NCBI RefSeq assembly: GCF_005146945.1
Contig: NZ_SWMS01000004.1
Coordinates: 1 to 64,000 of the forward strand
Direction: 5' to 3'
DNA from: Prauserella endophytica
GTDB lineage: Bacteria; Actinomycetota; Actinomycetes; Mycobacteriales; Pseudonocardiaceae
DNA length: 64,000 nucleotides
Every line of letters begins with the position of its first letter. Positions within the stretch are counted from its first letter, which is position 1. Below, piece by piece: positions 50,663 through 58,786 of this stretch. A model generated the notes under the pieces. It made no database searches, was not told the DNA's origin, and saw only the letters and a program-made list of their open reading frames with translations. The position numbers were made by a program, and so were the translations under genes.

Positions 50663-52093
50663 TCAGGCTCCGGTGGGGGAGTGGGTCATGAGGGGTTTGG
50701 CGAGTACGGCCTCGATGCCGCCGTACTCGGCGATCCGGCGCCGCTGGTCGGCGCGGACCTCGGCGTCGACGGCGACGGGGTCGCAGATGGCGAGCAGTTC
50801 CTTGCGGCCCCGCTCCAGCGCGTCCGCGGCGGCCGGGTCGGCGGCGCGGTCGTGCAGCTCGTCGGGGTCGGCGGCGAGGTCGAAGAGCCGCTCGGGGAAC
50901 CCGACGTGGTACTCGTACTTCCAGCTCCCGTAACGGACCATGAAACCGCCGCTCGCGGAGTTGGCCGAGTGGAACTCGGAGAACACGGTCCGCCTGGGGT
51001 CGGTGCCGCGGCGGGCGAGTTCGAGCAGGGAGCGCCCGGGCAGGTCGGCGTCGGCCTTGGCGGAGGCGATACCGAGGGCGTCGAGCACGGTGGGGAAGAC
51101 GTCCACAAGGGACACCGGTGTCCCGCACCGCTCGCCCTCGGCCACGCCGGGGCCGGCGAGGATCATCGGGATCCGGACGGACCGCTCGTTCATCGTGCCC
51201 TTGAACCACGTCCCGTCGGTGCCCATCAGCTCGCCGTGGTCGGAGACATAGAGCACGATCGTGTTCTCCGCCTGGCCGGTCGCCACCAGCGCACGGAGCA
51301 CCATGCCGAGCTGGGCGTCCATGAAGCTCACCAGCCCGAAGTAGTGCCGCAGCGAGCGCCGGGTCTCCTCGGCCGTGAGCGGGAGGTCGAGCCCGCAGCT
51401 GCGCCGGTAGAAGTCGACCGCGGGATGCCGGTCCCAGTCTGCCGGGTCGCTGCGGAGCGGCTCTGGCGGCTCGATGTCGGCGTAGAGGTCGAGGTACTCG
51501 CCGGGCACCGTGAACGGGTAGTGCGGGGTGACCAGCGAGACCTTCGCCGCCCACGCGCGGTCGCGGGGGGCCTCGTCGGTCAGCCACGCCACGGCGGCCT
51601 CGGCCACGGAGCGGTCCTGGCGGGTGTAGTCGGACTCGCCGCGCGCGGTCCCCACGACGGCGCCGCGAAGTTGCGGGGCAGGCGGTTGCGCGTCGCGCAG
51701 GCAATGGAAGAGGTCGCCGGTGCCGCCACGGACGTGTAGCGGCAGCCGCTGGTCGGAGAACCCGGTGTCGTCGGCGACGCCGCGGTAGTGCAGCTTGCCG
51801 ATCGTGACGAGCGGGATCCCGGCCGCCTCGACGCGATGCCCCCAGCTCGCGGCCTCGGTACCGGTGTACGGGGAGGCGTTGTCGTAGTTGCCGGTCTGGT
51901 GTACGTACCGTCCGGTCGCCATCGCGGCACGGGACGGCACACAGATCGGCGAGTTGCAGTAGGCCGCGTCGAAGGTCGTCCCACGGGCCGCGAGCGAGTC
52001 GAGCGTCGGCGTGCGCACCACCGTGTCGCCGTAGGCACCGGAGGCGTGCGGGACGTGCTGGTCCGACATCACTATCAGCAGGTTCGGCTTCAC
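50663..52093 (-). CDS. Sulfatase (formylglycine type)
   Basis: A 476-residue alkaline-phosphatase-superfamily enzyme. MKPNLLIVMSDQH supplies metal-binding Asp11. CVPSRAAMATGRY (51-63) is the CxPSR maturation motif whose Cys51 becomes formylglycine. IVLYVSDHGELMGTDGTW (metal-binding DH) and GKLHYRG follow. The layout resembles choline-sulfatase-like bacterial enzymes. No formylglycine-generating enzyme is in the window. GTG 52093 or the GTG at 52096 starts the protein. There is no signal peptide, so it is cytosolic. Confidence 0.9.
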   Translation of the reverse strand: MKPNLLIVMSDQHVPHASGAYGDTVVRTPTLDSLAARGTTFDAAYCNSPICVPSRAAMATGRYVHQTGNYDNASPYTGTEAASWGHRVEAAGIPLVTIGKLHYRGVADDTGFSDQRLPLHVRGGTGDLFHCLRDAQPPAPQLRGAVVGTARGESDYTRQDRSVAEAAVAWLTDEAPRDRAWAAKVSLVTPHYPFTVPGEYLDLYADIEPPEPLRSDPADWDRHPAVDFYRRSCGLDLPLTAEETRRSLRHYFGLVSFMDAQLGMVLRALVATGQAENTIVLYVSDHGELMGTDGTWFKGTMNERSVRIPMILAGPGVAEGERCGTPVSLVDVFPTVLDALGIASAKADADLPGRSLLELARRGTDPRRTVFSEFHSANSASGGFMVRYGSWKYEYHVGFPERLFDLAADPDELHDRAADPAAADALERGRKELLAICDPVAVDAEVRADQRRRIAEYGGIEAVLAKPLMTHSPTGA

Positions 52094-52135
52094 CACGCAG
52101 CGAACGGTACGAACGCGGACCCATAGAGTCCAATT

Positions 52136-52152
52136 GTTCGTTTCTGTCGAAC
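52136..52152 (+). promoter_or_regulatory. Candidate LysR binding site
   Basis: GTTCG (52136-52140) and CGAAC (52148-52152) form a perfect inverted repeat with a 7-bp gap, between the divergent sulfatase and LysR genes. An ACCCATAG direct repeat flanks it (52119 and 52151). Confidence 0.45.
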
Positions 52153-52192
52153 CCATAGCTTTTGTCGATGTTCGCTGCTTACCATCATTGCC

Positions 52193-53074
52193 GTGGAGAG
52201 ACGGCAGCTCGAGTACTTCCTCGCGGTCGTGGAGCACGGCGGCGCGACCCGGGCTTCGGCCCACCTCCACGTCTCGCAGCCGACGATCTCGGCGGCCCTG
52301 CGCAAGCTGGAGAAGGAGCTGGGCGGGGCATTGTTCGAACGGGCCGCGGGCGGGCTGGTGCTCACTGGCGCCGGAAAGGCACTGCTGGAACCGGCGGGAC
52401 AGGTGATCCGCGACTTCGCGGTCGCGGCCGACAGCGTCCGCGACGTCCTGGGGTTGCAGGGAGGCTCGCTGGACCTCGTCGCGGTCCCGGCGGTCAGCGC
52501 GGGATGGCTGCCGCCCGTGGTGGCGGCTTTCCGCAGGGCTCATCCGAAGGTGGCGATCACCGTGCGTTCCGAACTGGACAACACCCGGATCGCCGACGAC
52601 GTCCGGCGCGGCCGGTTCGACCTCGGCCTCGCAGTCTCCGCGGTCGCGGACCCGGGACTGGTCACACACGAGGTGGGCCACCAGGACCTGCAGGCGATCT
52701 TCCCGCCCGGCGCCGGGGGAGCGGGCGAGCCCGTTGGGCTCGACGAGCTGCTCACCTTCGACATGGTCACCGTGCCGCCGGAGCGGTCCGCCGCCCGCCA
52801 GTGGTTCGAGGCCGAGCTCCGCAGGCGTGGGCGCAGGACGCCGAGACCGGTCGAGGTCGCCTCGATCGACGGTGTCCTGCCGATGGTCCGCGAGGGTGTC
52901 GGCTACGCGCTCTGGTGGTCGCCGATCTCCCCGTCGCTGGTCGGCCCCTGCGTTCTGCGGCCGGTCCGGCCGAGGTACCGCAGGCCAATCCTGGTCGTGT
53001 TGCGCGGCGGCCCCCTGCCACCCGCGACGCAGGCGTTCGTGCGCGCGGCCGGCCTCGAGCAGGCGCGGGCGTAG
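52193..53074 (+). CDS. LysR family transcriptional regulator
   Basis: A 293-residue protein. The HTH is in the first 60 residues (RRQLEYFLAVVEHGGATRAS, then HVSQPTISAALRKLEKELGG). A periplasmic-binding-like effector domain spans about 90-290. It is divergent from the sulfatase operon, its probable target. The start is GTG 52193. Directly after its stop, a truncated LapA segment begins, so its 3' flank has been rearranged. Confidence 0.9.
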   Translation: MERRQLEYFLAVVEHGGATRASAHLHVSQPTISAALRKLEKELGGALFERAAGGLVLTGAGKALLEPAGQVIRDFAVAADSVRDVLGLQGGSLDLVAVPAVSAGWLPPVVAAFRRAHPKVAITVRSELDNTRIADDVRRGRFDLGLAVSAVADPGLVTHEVGHQDLQAIFPPGAGGAGEPVGLDELLTFDMVTVPPERSAARQWFEAELRRRGRRTPRPVEVASIDGVLPMVREGVGYALWWSPISPSLVGPCVLRPVRPRYRRPILVVLRGGPLPPATQAFVRAAGLEQARA

Positions 53075-53100
53075 CGTCAGGCACGCTCCCCGGCGGGCGG

Positions 53101-53325
53101 GTCGGCGTCATCGTCTTCGCCGCGGTGCTGGTGCTCCTGCTGATCGTCATCCTGCAGAACACCCAAACGGTGCAGATCTCCTACTTCGGTGCAAGCGGAA
53201 ACGTCTCGCTCGCCGTGGCGGTGCTGCTGGCCGCAGTGGCCGGCGTGCTGCTGACCGCGATCGCGGGATCGCTGCGGATCTGGCAACTTCGCCGCCACCT
53301 ACACCGATCAGCCCGCCGAACGTAG
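53101..53325 (+). pseudogene. 5'-truncated LapA copy
   Basis: VGVIVFAAVLVLLLIVILQN, then TQTVQISYFGASGNVSLAV and the rest match the LapA protein at 5096-5476 nearly residue for residue. The match starts at the first transmembrane helix and runs to the stop. The Pro-rich N-terminus and any start codon are missing. The homology begins 26 bp after the LysR stop. The corresponding bases in the intact gene are 5249-5476. Confidence 0.85.
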
Positions 53326-53502
53326 TACTTCAGCCGAGCCAGCACCGTTCTACCGCGGCACAACAGCTTGGTCAGCTCAGCTCACCGATTACCGGGCCAC
53401 GGCGGCAAAACTCGGCTCCGGCGCGCAGCTCCAAAGGGGCGCGCGTCTACTGGGAATCGAACTGTGGGCGTACGTCCAGCGGTGGCAAGGCGGAGTCGAT
53501 GC

Positions 53503-53549
53503 CGCGAAGGCCTTCCCATCGGACATGGTCCGGTGGGAAGGCCTTCGCG
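53503..53549. terminator. Long near-perfect hairpin
   Basis: CGCGAAGGCCTTCCCA pairs with TGGGAAGGCCTTCGCG, and CGGAC pairs with GTCCG inside, around loop ATG with one T-G pair. It is symmetrical and lies between the LapA remnant and the convergent acetyltransferase remnant. A bidirectional terminator is the likeliest role. The surrounding 53326-53588 contains no gene. Confidence 0.75.
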
Positions 53550-53588
53550 CACAGGAGAAGAACGTCGTTCGGTCTCCGAGTTTCCCGG

Positions 53589-54190
53589 TCAGTCCGCCTT
53601 GAAGGCGGGGGCAATCTGGGCAGAGGCGGCCGCCCGGTCGAGATCGGCCGACCGGAGGAGGAAGACCTGTAGTGCGAGATTGAAGTATTTGCCGGTCTCG
53701 CCGACCCACTGCATGCCGTTGCGGCGGACGGTGGCGGCGGCGCGCGTGTTTCCGGCCGGACCACGGCGAAGATCTCGTCGACGTCGTGCCGGAAGGCCCA
53801 GTCGGCCAAGGCATAGGTGGTCTCGCACGCGTAGCCCTGACCCCAGGTGTCCGGGTGGAGCTGCCAGCCGATCTCGAGATCCTCCCGACCCGGCGGCAGG
53901 GGCAGCAGAATCGCTCCGCCGATGACCCGCCCGTCGCTACGTTGCTGAATCGCCCAGCGCCCCCGGGCAACGCCGACCGGGCGGTCGGCGATCCATTGCT
54001 GCAACAGCAACCGCATGGCCGCCAGATCGGGCACGGTGTCCATGGCCGGGGTCAGCCAGCGGGCCACGGCTGCGTGCCCGTAGACGGCCAGGGCCGCTGA
54101 CGCGTCCTCGATCTGCCAGCCCAGCAGGATCAGTCGCGTGGTGACCAAGGGAGGGCGCGGTGTCGTCGTGATGGATTCGCTAGTGGTCAT
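53589..54190 (-). pseudogene. GNAT acetyltransferase with frameshift
   Basis: The first frame reads TTRLILLGWQIEDASAALAV through IGWQLHPDTWGQGYACETTY (acetyl-CoA loop) to IFAVVRPE. Homology then continues in another frame as NTRAAATVRRNGMQWVGETG and YFNLALQVFLLRSADLD. One base appears to be missing near 53753. The intact protein would be about 200 residues, a RimJ/RimL-type N-acetyltransferase. A sequencing error is possible. Confidence 0.75.
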
Positions 54191-54248
54191 CGCCAGACCT
54201 CTTCCGGTCGTGGTGATCATCCCGAGGTCCAAACCCCGCCCGGCGCAG

Positions 54249-54788
54249 TCAAGGGAGTCGGCTGCCCCCGTCGTTCTCCCAGCTTTCGGTGGCCGCAGGC
54301 ATGGGCTCCGGCACGGCAGCATCCGCGCCGAGGTCAAGAGCGTGAAGCACGTCGGTGCTGTCGACGTTGTCTCGCCGCGACGCCGTCATGAGGGCGTGGT
54401 GCCCGGCCGACGGGGTGGCTTCGGGTGGCACCACGAGCAGGGTCAGGCGCCGCCTGCCCCTGCCGGCCACGGTCACGGTGCCGGGATGCTGCGAACGGAA
54501 GCCCTCCAACCGGACCACCCGGCCGTCCACCGTCAGTCGGCGGGTGCCCGGCTGCCACCTGGTCAGGTTGTACGTCACCCGTTCGATCGAGCCCTGCCGA
54601 GCCGCGAGCACGGCGAGCAGCTCCGGCAGCTCGGTGGCCAGGTCCCAGGATCGTGGCCACCACGCGCCGTCGACGTACCCCGAGGCCGACCCGTCCGGCT
54701 TCATGCGCAAGCGCAACGAGCGCCGAGATGGTGCGACGACCATCGGCATCGTGGAAGTGGCAACAAGTGTTTGTGAGCTCGACGTCAC
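54249..54788 (-). CDS. DUF5994 family protein (copy 2 of 3)
   Basis: A 179-residue protein with LRMKPDG, GAWWPRSWDLATELPELL, VTYNLTRWQPGTRRLTVDGR, VVRLEGFRS and LTLLVVPPEA. GTG 54788 is preceded by GGCGGGAGCGCCGAC, the same leader as the other two copies. It diverges from copy 1 mainly in the acidic C-terminal tail. Function unknown. Confidence 0.8.
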   Translation of the reverse strand: MTSSSQTLVATSTMPMVVAPSRRSLRLRMKPDGSASGYVDGAWWPRSWDLATELPELLAVLAARQGSIERVTYNLTRWQPGTRRLTVDGRVVRLEGFRSQHPGTVTVAGRGRRRLTLLVVPPEATPSAGHHALMTASRRDNVDSTDVLHALDLGADAAVPEPMPAATESWENDGGSRLP

Positions 54789-54886
54789 GTCGGCGCTCCC
54801 GCCTCGGCCGCGACAGCGGCCGGCGTTGGCTATCGTCGAGGACGACGCAGGCTTGGCCGCTCACGTACGAGATGCTCCCGACACCT

Positions 54887-54899
54887 CCAATACTACGCC
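54887..54899 (-). promoter_or_regulatory. GGCGTAGTATTGG motif, DUF5994 copy 2
   Basis: On the minus strand GGCGTAGTATTGG lies about 100 nt before the start at 54788. It is followed by GGTGTCGGGAGCATCTCG, which resembles GGCGCCGGGAGTTTCTCG at the same place ahead of copy 3. The two copies thus share a promoter-proximal region. Confidence 0.45.
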
Positions 54900-54929
54900 T
54901 CGCGCAGCCATGCAGCGCCGGCGATCTCC

Positions 54930-55229
54930 CTACCTGGTCGGCCAGGCGTCGATGGCCTGCCGCAGCGTGGAGGCCACCTGCCGGAACGGCTCACCGCTGT
55001 CGTACTGCTCCACGAGGGTTTCCGCGATTCCGGCCAGCGCTCGCGTTCCTCGTTCGGATGCCTTGACCAGGGCCACGGCGACGTTGCCGGGCAGCTGGGC
55101 CGACGCCTGGGTTCCCGATGTGGCCGATTGCGTGGCCTGCCAAGCCACGTCAACCCGGTCGAGGGCCGCCAGGAGGTCCCTCCACACGGCAAGCTGACTG
55201 GTGCTCTTCTCCGGTGTGTCGCTGGGCAT
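54930..55229 (-). CDS. Small hypothetical protein
   Basis: A 99-residue, helix-rich soluble protein (LAVWRDLLAALDRVDVAWQA; NVAVALVKASERGTRALAGI). GGAGGA sits 10 nt before ATG 55229. It is compositionally like small actinobacterial four-helix proteins. No family is recognised. It sits among DUF5994, DUF6292 and DUF6307 genes on the same strand. Confidence 0.65.
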   Translation of the reverse strand: MPSDTPEKSTSQLAVWRDLLAALDRVDVAWQATQSATSGTQASAQLPGNVAVALVKASERGTRALAGIAETLVEQYDSGEPFRQVASTLRQAIDAWPTR

Positions 55230-55360
55230 GCAGTCGTCCTCCAGCGGGAGTGGGTGGGGTTGTCGCGCGGCGGGAGCACGGGCTCCACAGCGCCGATTCC
55301 GTTGCCGTTTCAGGCTAGGACAGATCGCCCACGGCCGCTGATGGGCGCCGTCGACGCACC

Positions 55361-55768
55361 CTAGATGTACCGGGCGAGCTCGTTGGCGAGCTGATCGCGG
55401 GCGGCCGTGGTCGGGAAGTCCGGTCTCCGGGCGGCGGTTCGGCGACCCGCGAGCACGTCCGTGACAAAGCGGGCGACGACGGCCGGGTCGGGGGCTACCT
55501 GGTCACTGGCCAGATAGCCGACCACGGTGGTCGGCTCGCCGGGTTCCGTCTCGACCGCCAGCGCCCAGCCGTGTCGCTCGTTCCATACCAGCATCAGGTC
55601 GTGCCGCGGCCGCTGGCCCCACCTTCGGGACAGACCGAGGTAGGCGGACACCGTGTCGCTGATCTCGAACGACGTTGCCTCGGCAGGCACCGCCAGCGCA
55701 TCGGCCACCGCGCGCAGGTAACCCGCGAGGCCCCGGCGTAGCGACGCCGTCGTGGCGTCATCACTCAT
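55361..55768 (-). CDS. DUF6292 family protein
   Basis: A 135-residue protein: SLRRGLAGYLRAVADALAVP, FEISDTVSAYLGLSRRWG, HDLMLVWNERHGWALAVETE and VARFVTDVLAGRR. This matches the DUF6292 family of Pseudonocardiaceae as I know it. Function unknown. ATG 55768 is taken at the family start. Confidence 0.75.
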   Translation of the reverse strand: MSDDATTASLRRGLAGYLRAVADALAVPAEATSFEISDTVSAYLGLSRRWGQRPRHDLMLVWNERHGWALAVETEPGEPTTVVGYLASDQVAPDPAVVARFVTDVLAGRRTAARRPDFPTTAARDQLANELARYI

Positions 55769-55859
55769 GCGCACAGCGTACGTGGCGGGAGGCCTCATTG
55801 TCGTCGGCACGCCGGTCACCGGCGGCCCCCTCGCGCCTTCGGCCGCGTCGTCACCAGTG

Positions 55860-56018
55860 TTACCGCACCTTCTCCGGGATCGTGTCAAGAGTGTGCAGCA
55901 GTTGGACCGCGATCTCGCGGCATTCCGCGTCGGTCAGCTTCGTGTGTTGCTTCAACACCTCCTGCGCGCGCGTCACGCGGCGGTCGTAGCGGGAGATGAA
56001 AGCCGTGCTCGAGGTCAT
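55860..56018 (-). CDS. DUF6307 family small protein
   Basis: 52 residues: SRYDRRVTRAQEVLKQHTKL, then TDAECREIAVQLLHTLDTIP and EKVR. This matches the DUF6307 pattern. CAGGAGA precedes ATG 56018, which is preferred over an in-frame ATG at 56042. Helical, probably a small DNA- or protein-binding factor. Function unknown. Confidence 0.75.
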   Translation of the reverse strand: MTSSTAFISRYDRRVTRAQEVLKQHTKLTDAECREIAVQLLHTLDTIPEKVR

Positions 56019-56093
56019 CGTTGTCTCCTGGTTCGTGCGCATAAGGACCCGCCTTGCCGGGATCGGCGGCGGATTGGAGCGATCCGGTGTCTC

Positions 56094-56618
56094 TCAGCGT
56101 GGCCGGGCCGCGCCCGCACCGGTGCGGGCGACCGGCACTGTCACCTCGGCGAAGCCGGAATCGGCCCCACTGCGGAACAGGATCTGCGTGGCCTGTTCAG
56201 TGTTTCCCGGGTCGGCCGCCCGTTCCAACGCTGCCGCGGCAGCACGTTCGCTCGTCTCCGGTGGAATCACCAGCAACACCATGCGATGCCAGCCGTGCCC
56301 CGAAACCAGCACGGTGTGCTCGTCCAGCGAGCGGAAGCCCTCCAGCTCGACCGGCTGTCCGTCGACGACCAGGCGACGCGGCGCCTCGGCCCAGGCGTCC
56401 GCGTTGAACGCGATCCTCGCCGCACGTCCGAGCCGCCACTCGATGCCCGCGATCATCGCGGGAAACTCGGCCACCGGTTCCCATGATCGGGGCCACCAGG
56501 CGCCGTCGACCATTCCCATCGCCGCGGCCCTCGGTTTCAGGGCCAACCGCAAAGGCTGCCGTCCGGCACCGGCCCCGCCGGTTCGGCGTGCGCGGTGATC
56601 GTGCGAGCCCAACGGCAT
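56094..56618 (-). CDS. DUF5994 family protein (copy 3 of 3)
   Basis: A 174-residue protein: LRLALKPRAAAMG, GAWWPRSWEPVAEFPAMI, VVDGQPVELEGFRSLDEHTV, HRMVLLVIPPETSERAAAAA. ATG 56618 follows GACGGGAGCGCCGAC, matching the leader of copies 1 and 2, which confirms the start. The frame remains open upstream but is read-through. Confidence 0.8.
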   Translation of the reverse strand: MPLGSHDHRARRTGGAGAGRQPLRLALKPRAAAMGMVDGAWWPRSWEPVAEFPAMIAGIEWRLGRAARIAFNADAWAEAPRRLVVDGQPVELEGFRSLDEHTVLVSGHGWHRMVLLVIPPETSERAAAAALERAADPGNTEQATQILFRSGADSGFAEVTVPVARTGAGAARPR

Positions 56619-56716
56619 GTCGGCGCTCCCGTCTCCAGCCGGCGAACCGGCCGACGCTGTTGTCACCGGCAACGGCATCGACGAAGCTGACGATGCGCGA
56701 GAAACTCCCGGCGCCA

Positions 56717-56729
56717 CCAACACTACGCC
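56717..56729 (-). promoter_or_regulatory. GGCGTAGTGTTGG motif, DUF5994 copy 3
   Basis: It lies about 100 nt before the start at 56618 within the 351-bp gene-free stretch 56619-56969. Twelve of 13 bases match the copy-2 motif. The remainder of the stretch shows no gene, RNA or repeat that I can support. Confidence 0.45.
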
Positions 56730-56969
56730 GTTCCACCGGCATGAGCCGATCTTCGGCGTCGCGCCGGCCGCGAACACGGTCCGAACGCCCTTCGGTCCGA
56801 GCTCGTCTGGGGGCCGGACCGATCGCGGGCCGGTCCTGTTGTTCACCCGGGACCAGCGTCCGGGGCCGGACCGGATGCCGCACCGACCGGTGGCAGCGCC
56901 AGAAAGTCCACAAGCCACAGTCGGCTCAACCGAAGCCACCCGGACTGGTCCCTGTCGCGACCGGCGTGA

Positions 56970-57167
56970 CTAACCCGCGGAAGGCGTCCGTGGTTCGTTC
57001 GCGGCGCCGCCGACGCAGACGCATCCCCGGCTCAGCCCCTGCTCAGCTGTCGCGGAACAGAACCTGAGTCCGATCGCATCGTGCGCGTCCCATCGGTGCG
57101 AGCACGCCGCACAAGTGACACCGGCAACCGGTTCGGTCATGATGACATTCGCCTCTGTCGTCGGCAT
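56970..57167 (-). CDS. Small zinc-binding protein
   Basis: A 65-residue protein with Cys/His ligands CAACSHRWDAHDAIGLRFCS and RGCVCVG. The pattern CxxC-H-x4-H...C...RGCxC is common among small Pseudonocardiaceae proteins of unknown function. GGAGAAGGAG lies before ATG 57167. The upstream motif GCGTAGTGTTGG (57261-57273, minus) links it to the DUF5994 group. Confidence 0.7.
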   Translation of the reverse strand: MPTTEANVIMTEPVAGVTCAACSHRWDAHDAIGLRFCSATAEQGLSRGCVCVGGAANEPRTPSAG

Positions 57168-57260
57168 GGACGTTGACTCCTTCTCCTGCGCCGGTCGTTG
57201 CGTGACTGGGGCGCGCTCGTAGCTTCGACGGCACCGCGGGCAGACCAGGCGACGACTCGA

Positions 57261-57273
57261 CCAACACTACGCT
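57261..57273 (-). promoter_or_regulatory. AGCGTAGTGTTGG motif upstream of 57167 gene
   Basis: It matches the DUF5994 copy-3 motif at 12 of 13 bases and lies about 95-105 nt before ATG 57167. It sits in the 332-bp gene-free stretch 57168-57499, where nothing else is recognised. Confidence 0.45.
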
Positions 57274-57499
57274 CCGCGGCAACGATGCCCGCGCACCGCA
57301 CGGCACCAGCTACCCAATGTGGACTGTTTCGCTCCCCGCCAAGGACGTGCTGGACGAACTCGGGTCGCTCAGCGGGGGACAGTCCCTTCAGCGGACGTCC
57401 CGCGGCCTGCGCCTGGCCAAAGGCGCTGTCGAGGTCGGCGCTGGCCGGCGGGATCCAGCCGTAGCTGCCCTGGCCGTCCTCAGGGCGATGGTGCGGCAC

Positions 57500-57961
57500 T
57501 CACCCCGGATACGCTGCGAGGCGGGCAGACCGGTTTCTGACCGGCCTTGTCACCTGTTTCGCCACGCATGACGGCATCCCCGGGGTGGCGGGCGTCGTCC
57601 GGCGCCGGTAGGTGCTGGGCGGCACACCGACCAGTTCCGTGAAGCGAGTGCTGAACGTGCCCAGCGACGAGCAGCCGACCGCGAAGCAGACCTCGGTTGC
57701 GCTGAGATCACCACGGCGGAGCAGCGCCGCCGCCCGCTCGGCACGCCGGGTCAGCAGATAGGCGTACGGAGACTCCCCGTAGGCGAGCCGGAACTGGCGG
57801 CTGAGCTGCCCGGCCGACAGGTGTTCACCGCGGGCCAGCGCCTCGACATCCAGTGGCTGCGCGTATTCCCGGTCGATCCGGTCCCGGACGCGGCGCAGGC
57901 GCGTGAGGTCGCTCAGGCGCCGCGCCGCGGTGAGTGCGTGCGCCAACGAGGGGTGACACAT
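57500..57961 (-). CDS. AraC-type HTH regulator (short)
   Basis: A 153-residue protein consisting almost only of an AraC DNA-binding domain (about 20-115). It includes VRDRIDREYAQPLDVEALAR, HLSAGQLSRQFRLAYGESPY, ATEVCFAVGCSSLGTFSTRF and GVPPSTYRRR. There is no effector domain. It lies 72 nt downstream of the VOC gene on the same strand. AraC/VOC pairs of this kind are common in actinobacteria. Confidence 0.88.
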   Translation of the reverse strand: MCHPSLAHALTAARRLSDLTRLRRVRDRIDREYAQPLDVEALARGEHLSAGQLSRQFRLAYGESPYAYLLTRRAERAAALLRRGDLSATEVCFAVGCSSLGTFSTRFTELVGVPPSTYRRRTTPATPGMPSCVAKQVTRPVRNRSARLAAYPG

Positions 57962-58033
57962 CCGAGGCTCCTGTGGTCGATGTCCGCGGGCACGTGGCTC
58001 TGCTGTCCGTCTTCGTCGGCTGTGGACAGCAAC

Positions 58034-58660
58034 TCAGGACAGGGATGCCATGGAGGCTGGTTCCCACGCGAAGCCGTCCGGGTCGGTGAACGGCTCGGCC
58101 GCGCCGCCGACCGCGATCCGGTGCGACCCGGTGCCCTCGGGGTCGACGCCGGCGTCCTTGGCGAGGGCGCGGCGGCGGTAGAGTCCCAGCTTCACGGAGC
58201 CGGACCCGGCGGCGAACTCGACGTACATGCGGCCGAAGCTCTTGGCCACGGTGAAGCCCCGGTCCCGGTAGAACCGCTTGCTCGCGGCGACGTCGGCGAC
58301 TCCCAGCAGGAGCACGATGTCGTCGATCCGCCGGGTGGCCGGGCCGGTGTCCTTCTTCGCCGGGGTGGCGATCTTCCAGATCGTCCCGTCCGGGGCTTGT
58401 ACCACTCCGCCGTATCCCCACATCGATTTCGCGGCGGGCTTGAGCGTCGTGGCACCGGCGTCGAGCGCGGCACCGATCAGGACGTCGACATCGGCGGGCT
58501 GGGAAACGATCAGGGAAAGCGTGAACCCGCGGAAGCCGGTTGTCGGCTCCTGAGCGGCCCGCAGGTTCAGGCGGTGGCCCAGCCCGAACGCGGCGGCGTA
58601 GAAACGTTCGGCGGCCGCGACGTCGGCCACCTCGAGGGTGATGGTGTCGATGGAAGTCAT
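58034..58660 (-). CDS. VOC family protein (two-module)
   Basis: A 208-residue protein with two VOC modules: module 1 from IDTITLEVADVAAAERFYAA, module 2 from RIDDIVLLLGVADVAASKRF to FTDPDGFAWEPA. Metal-ligand His positions are replaced (Thr in module 1, Asp in module 2), so a binding or resistance role is as likely as catalysis. Confidence 0.85.
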   Translation of the reverse strand: MTSIDTITLEVADVAAAERFYAAAFGLGHRLNLRAAQEPTTGFRGFTLSLIVSQPADVDVLIGAALDAGATTLKPAAKSMWGYGGVVQAPDGTIWKIATPAKKDTGPATRRIDDIVLLLGVADVAASKRFYRDRGFTVAKSFGRMYVEFAAGSGSVKLGLYRRRALAKDAGVDPEGTGSHRIAVGGAAEPFTDPDGFAWEPASMASLS

Positions 58661-58740
58661 GCCGGTAACGCTAGGCGCGGCCCGGTCACCGGGCTTCTTG
58701 ATTCCTGACCACTCCCGACGTGCCCGCCGCGCACGGGTCG

Positions 58741-58768
58741 GGGGCCGCCACCGTGCGGTGACGGCCCC
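58741..58768 (-). terminator. Terminator hairpin of metallophosphoesterase gene
   Basis: GGGGCCG pairs with CGGCCCC and, after one mismatch, CACCG pairs with CGGTG. The hairpin lies 19 nt beyond the stop at 58787 on the minus strand. Confidence 0.65.
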
Positions 58769-58786
58769 GGACCGGCGACGACGCGG

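Noticed and set aside
52162..53325. One long plus-strand frame spanning LysR and LapA sequence
   Set aside because: It fuses an out-of-frame LysR shadow to the in-frame LapA fragment; the LysR frame ends at 53074.
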